NCBI GenBank assembly: GCA_044450785.1
Contig: JBIOJM010000439.1
Coordinates: forward strand, 1-6,939
Reading direction: 5' to 3'
Length of the DNA: 6,939 nucleotides
Origin: JBIOJM01 sp044450785
Lineage (GTDB): Bacteria; Planctomycetota; Planctomycetia; Isosphaerales; Isosphaeraceae
Each line of letters begins with the position of its first letter. Position 1 is the stretch's first letter. A program made the translations under genes and the position numbers. Under the pieces are notes generated by a model. It was not told the DNA's origin, did no database searches, and saw nothing but the letters and a program-made list of their open reading frames with translations. This document shows, piece by piece, positions 6,291-6,939 of the stretch.

Positions 6291-6744
6291 GTGTTGCGAT
6301 CCGGCCATCGCCGATGGCCTTCGCCGTCGCAACGTCGACGTGACCACCTCGCAGGAAGCCGGGCTCATCGAAGCCGACGATGATCAGCAAGCCGCTTACG
6401 GGCTTACCGAGAACCGGGTGGTGTTTACTCACGACGCCGATTTTCTTCGTGATGGTGAGAACCCGTGTGTCTTCGTTAGTGGCGGGTCTGCTACGGCAAG
6501 GTCAGCCACGCCTGCCCTTGGCGATACAGGAGCGGATCTTCGGTGTACTGCTCCCAGACCCCCAGCAGCGTGGCGTGCAAGGGGAGCAACTCTGCCGCCA
6601 CTTTCCTGCTCGTGCCGGCGTCGATCAGCCGCCGGCACTCCAGGAAGCGCAGCCAGGCGGGCATGGCCTGAAACAGGGCCGCCGCGGAGTGGTACAGCCC
6701 GTTCATCAGGCCCATCATTCCAGCGAGGTGAACGTCGAGCGTGA
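6259..6744 (+). pseudogene. 3'-truncated DUF5615 PIN-like toxin
   Basis: The ATG at 6259 has AGGA 6 nt upstream and opens with MARTIRFHLDECCDPAIADGL, typical of DUF5615 PIN-like toxins, which are predicted metal-dependent RNases. Candidate acidic metal residues are Asp10, Glu11, Asp59 and Asp61 (HLDE and THDADF). Recognisable sequence ends after DADFLR (residue 64, base 6450). Full-length relatives continue for roughly another 40-50 residues with an IAY..., SIGEI-type second half, which is absent in all three plus frames here. The frame stays open to 6744 only by running Arg/Ala/Pro-rich sequence antisense to the gene at 6491-6939, so that part is not credible as toxin. The toxin has therefore probably lost its fold and activity. 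It pairs with the truncated DUF433 gene just upstream. Confidence 0.65.
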
Positions 6745-6939
6745 CCCGCTCAGGGCAAAGTGGGTGGGCCGGCCGGGGCGGTTTCGGCAGTTTGCGTTTG
6801 GGGTGCAGTGCCTGCTCCAGCATGCTTGGGCGCGGATCGAGGTCGCCCTCGTCCCGCCGCACGAAATAGCGATACAGCTCGTGCCTTACCAGTTCCCCCC
6901 GTGGGAAGGGCACTCCTTCCTCGCGGCGTAGATAGCCGG
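6491..6939 (-). CDS. Hypothetical protein, 5' end beyond the window
   Basis: The minus-strand frame is open from the right edge to a TAG at 6491-6493, giving 148 complete visible codons. A GTG at 6913 is possible as a start, but the frame continues upstream as GYLRREEG followed by VPFPRGELVRHELYRY, which reads as natural protein. The true start therefore lies outside. The visible part has charged and aromatic helices, a Pro/Lys-rich linker (KRKLPKPPRPAHPLCP), a Met/Leu-rich helix (HLAGMMGLMNGLYHSAAALF), PAWLRFLECRRLIDAG and a C-terminal helix around AAELLPLHATLLGVWEQY. I see no signal peptide, membrane segment or catalytic motif and do not recognise a family. Its 3' end lies about 40 nt from where toxin homology stops, so it borders the breakpoint that truncated the toxin. 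Confidence 0.6.
   Translation of the reverse strand, partial: GYLRREEGVPFPRGELVRHELYRYFVRRDEGDLDPRPSMLEQALHPKRKLPKPPRPAHPLCPERVTLDVHLAGMMGLMNGLYHSAAALFQAMPAWLRFLECRRLIDAGTSRKVAAELLPLHATLLGVWEQYTEDPLLYRQGQAWLTLP

Noticed and set aside
6380..6931. Plus-strand open frame of 183 codons over the right end
   Set aside because: It is antisense to the more protein-like minus-strand frame. It is rich in Gln/Pro/Gly/Val, with no link to the toxin.

Overview
This window is GC-rich bacterial chromosome. It fits a planctomycete best, possibly of the Isosphaeraceae/Gemmataceae type. The grounds are a Tat-exported enolase-superfamily enzyme paired with an amidohydrolase, a DUF1802 gene, a DUF433/DUF5615 toxin-antitoxin relic, and C7/G7 hairpin repeats between genes. 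This is an inference from gene content and style, not a database match.

Layout. Positions 1-434 hold no credible gene. They contain two copies of a roughly 73-bp interspersed repeat, each built on a C7-TT-NNN-AA-G7 hairpin, and then an 11-bp perfect hairpin just past the stop of the minus-strand gene pckA (ATP-type phosphoenolpyruvate carboxykinase, 435-2018). pckA has a strong Shine-Dalgarno site and a plausible sigma70-type promoter. Diverging from it across about 208 bp is a compact plus-strand run of four overlapping genes. They encode an amidohydrolase_2-family hydrolase (2227-3087), a Tat-signal sugar-acid dehydratase-like enolase-superfamily enzyme (3084-4328), GpsA glycerol-3-phosphate dehydrogenase (4328-5329) and a DUF1802 protein (5323-5907). 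Neighbours overlap by 4, 1 and 7 nt, so the four are probably one translationally coupled operon.

The right end is a patched accessory region. A 115-bp AT-rich element with perfect 20-bp terminal inverted repeats (5951-6065) sits exactly at the point where homology to a DUF433 antitoxin begins, and the N-terminal half of that antitoxin is missing. The partner DUF5615 PIN-like toxin follows with a normal start, but its recognisable sequence stops after about 64 residues (near 6450). From there its frame runs antisense into a minus-strand gene of unknown function (6491 to beyond the right edge). The toxin-antitoxin pair has therefore been cut at both outer ends.

How the genes may work together. 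The hydrolase and dehydratase resemble the lactonase plus aldonate-dehydratase steps of non-phosphorylative sugar-acid breakdown. However, the hydrolase has Ala where the family's metal-site Asp is expected (GSAFP instead of GSDFP), so its activity is in doubt. GpsA supplies sn-glycerol 3-phosphate for phospholipids and PckA makes PEP from oxaloacetate. Neither has an obvious substrate link to the hydrolase/dehydratase pair. I see no convincing wholly new system. The most noteworthy items are the element-truncated toxin-antitoxin locus, the active-site substitution and the repeat whose hairpin core is inverted between copies.
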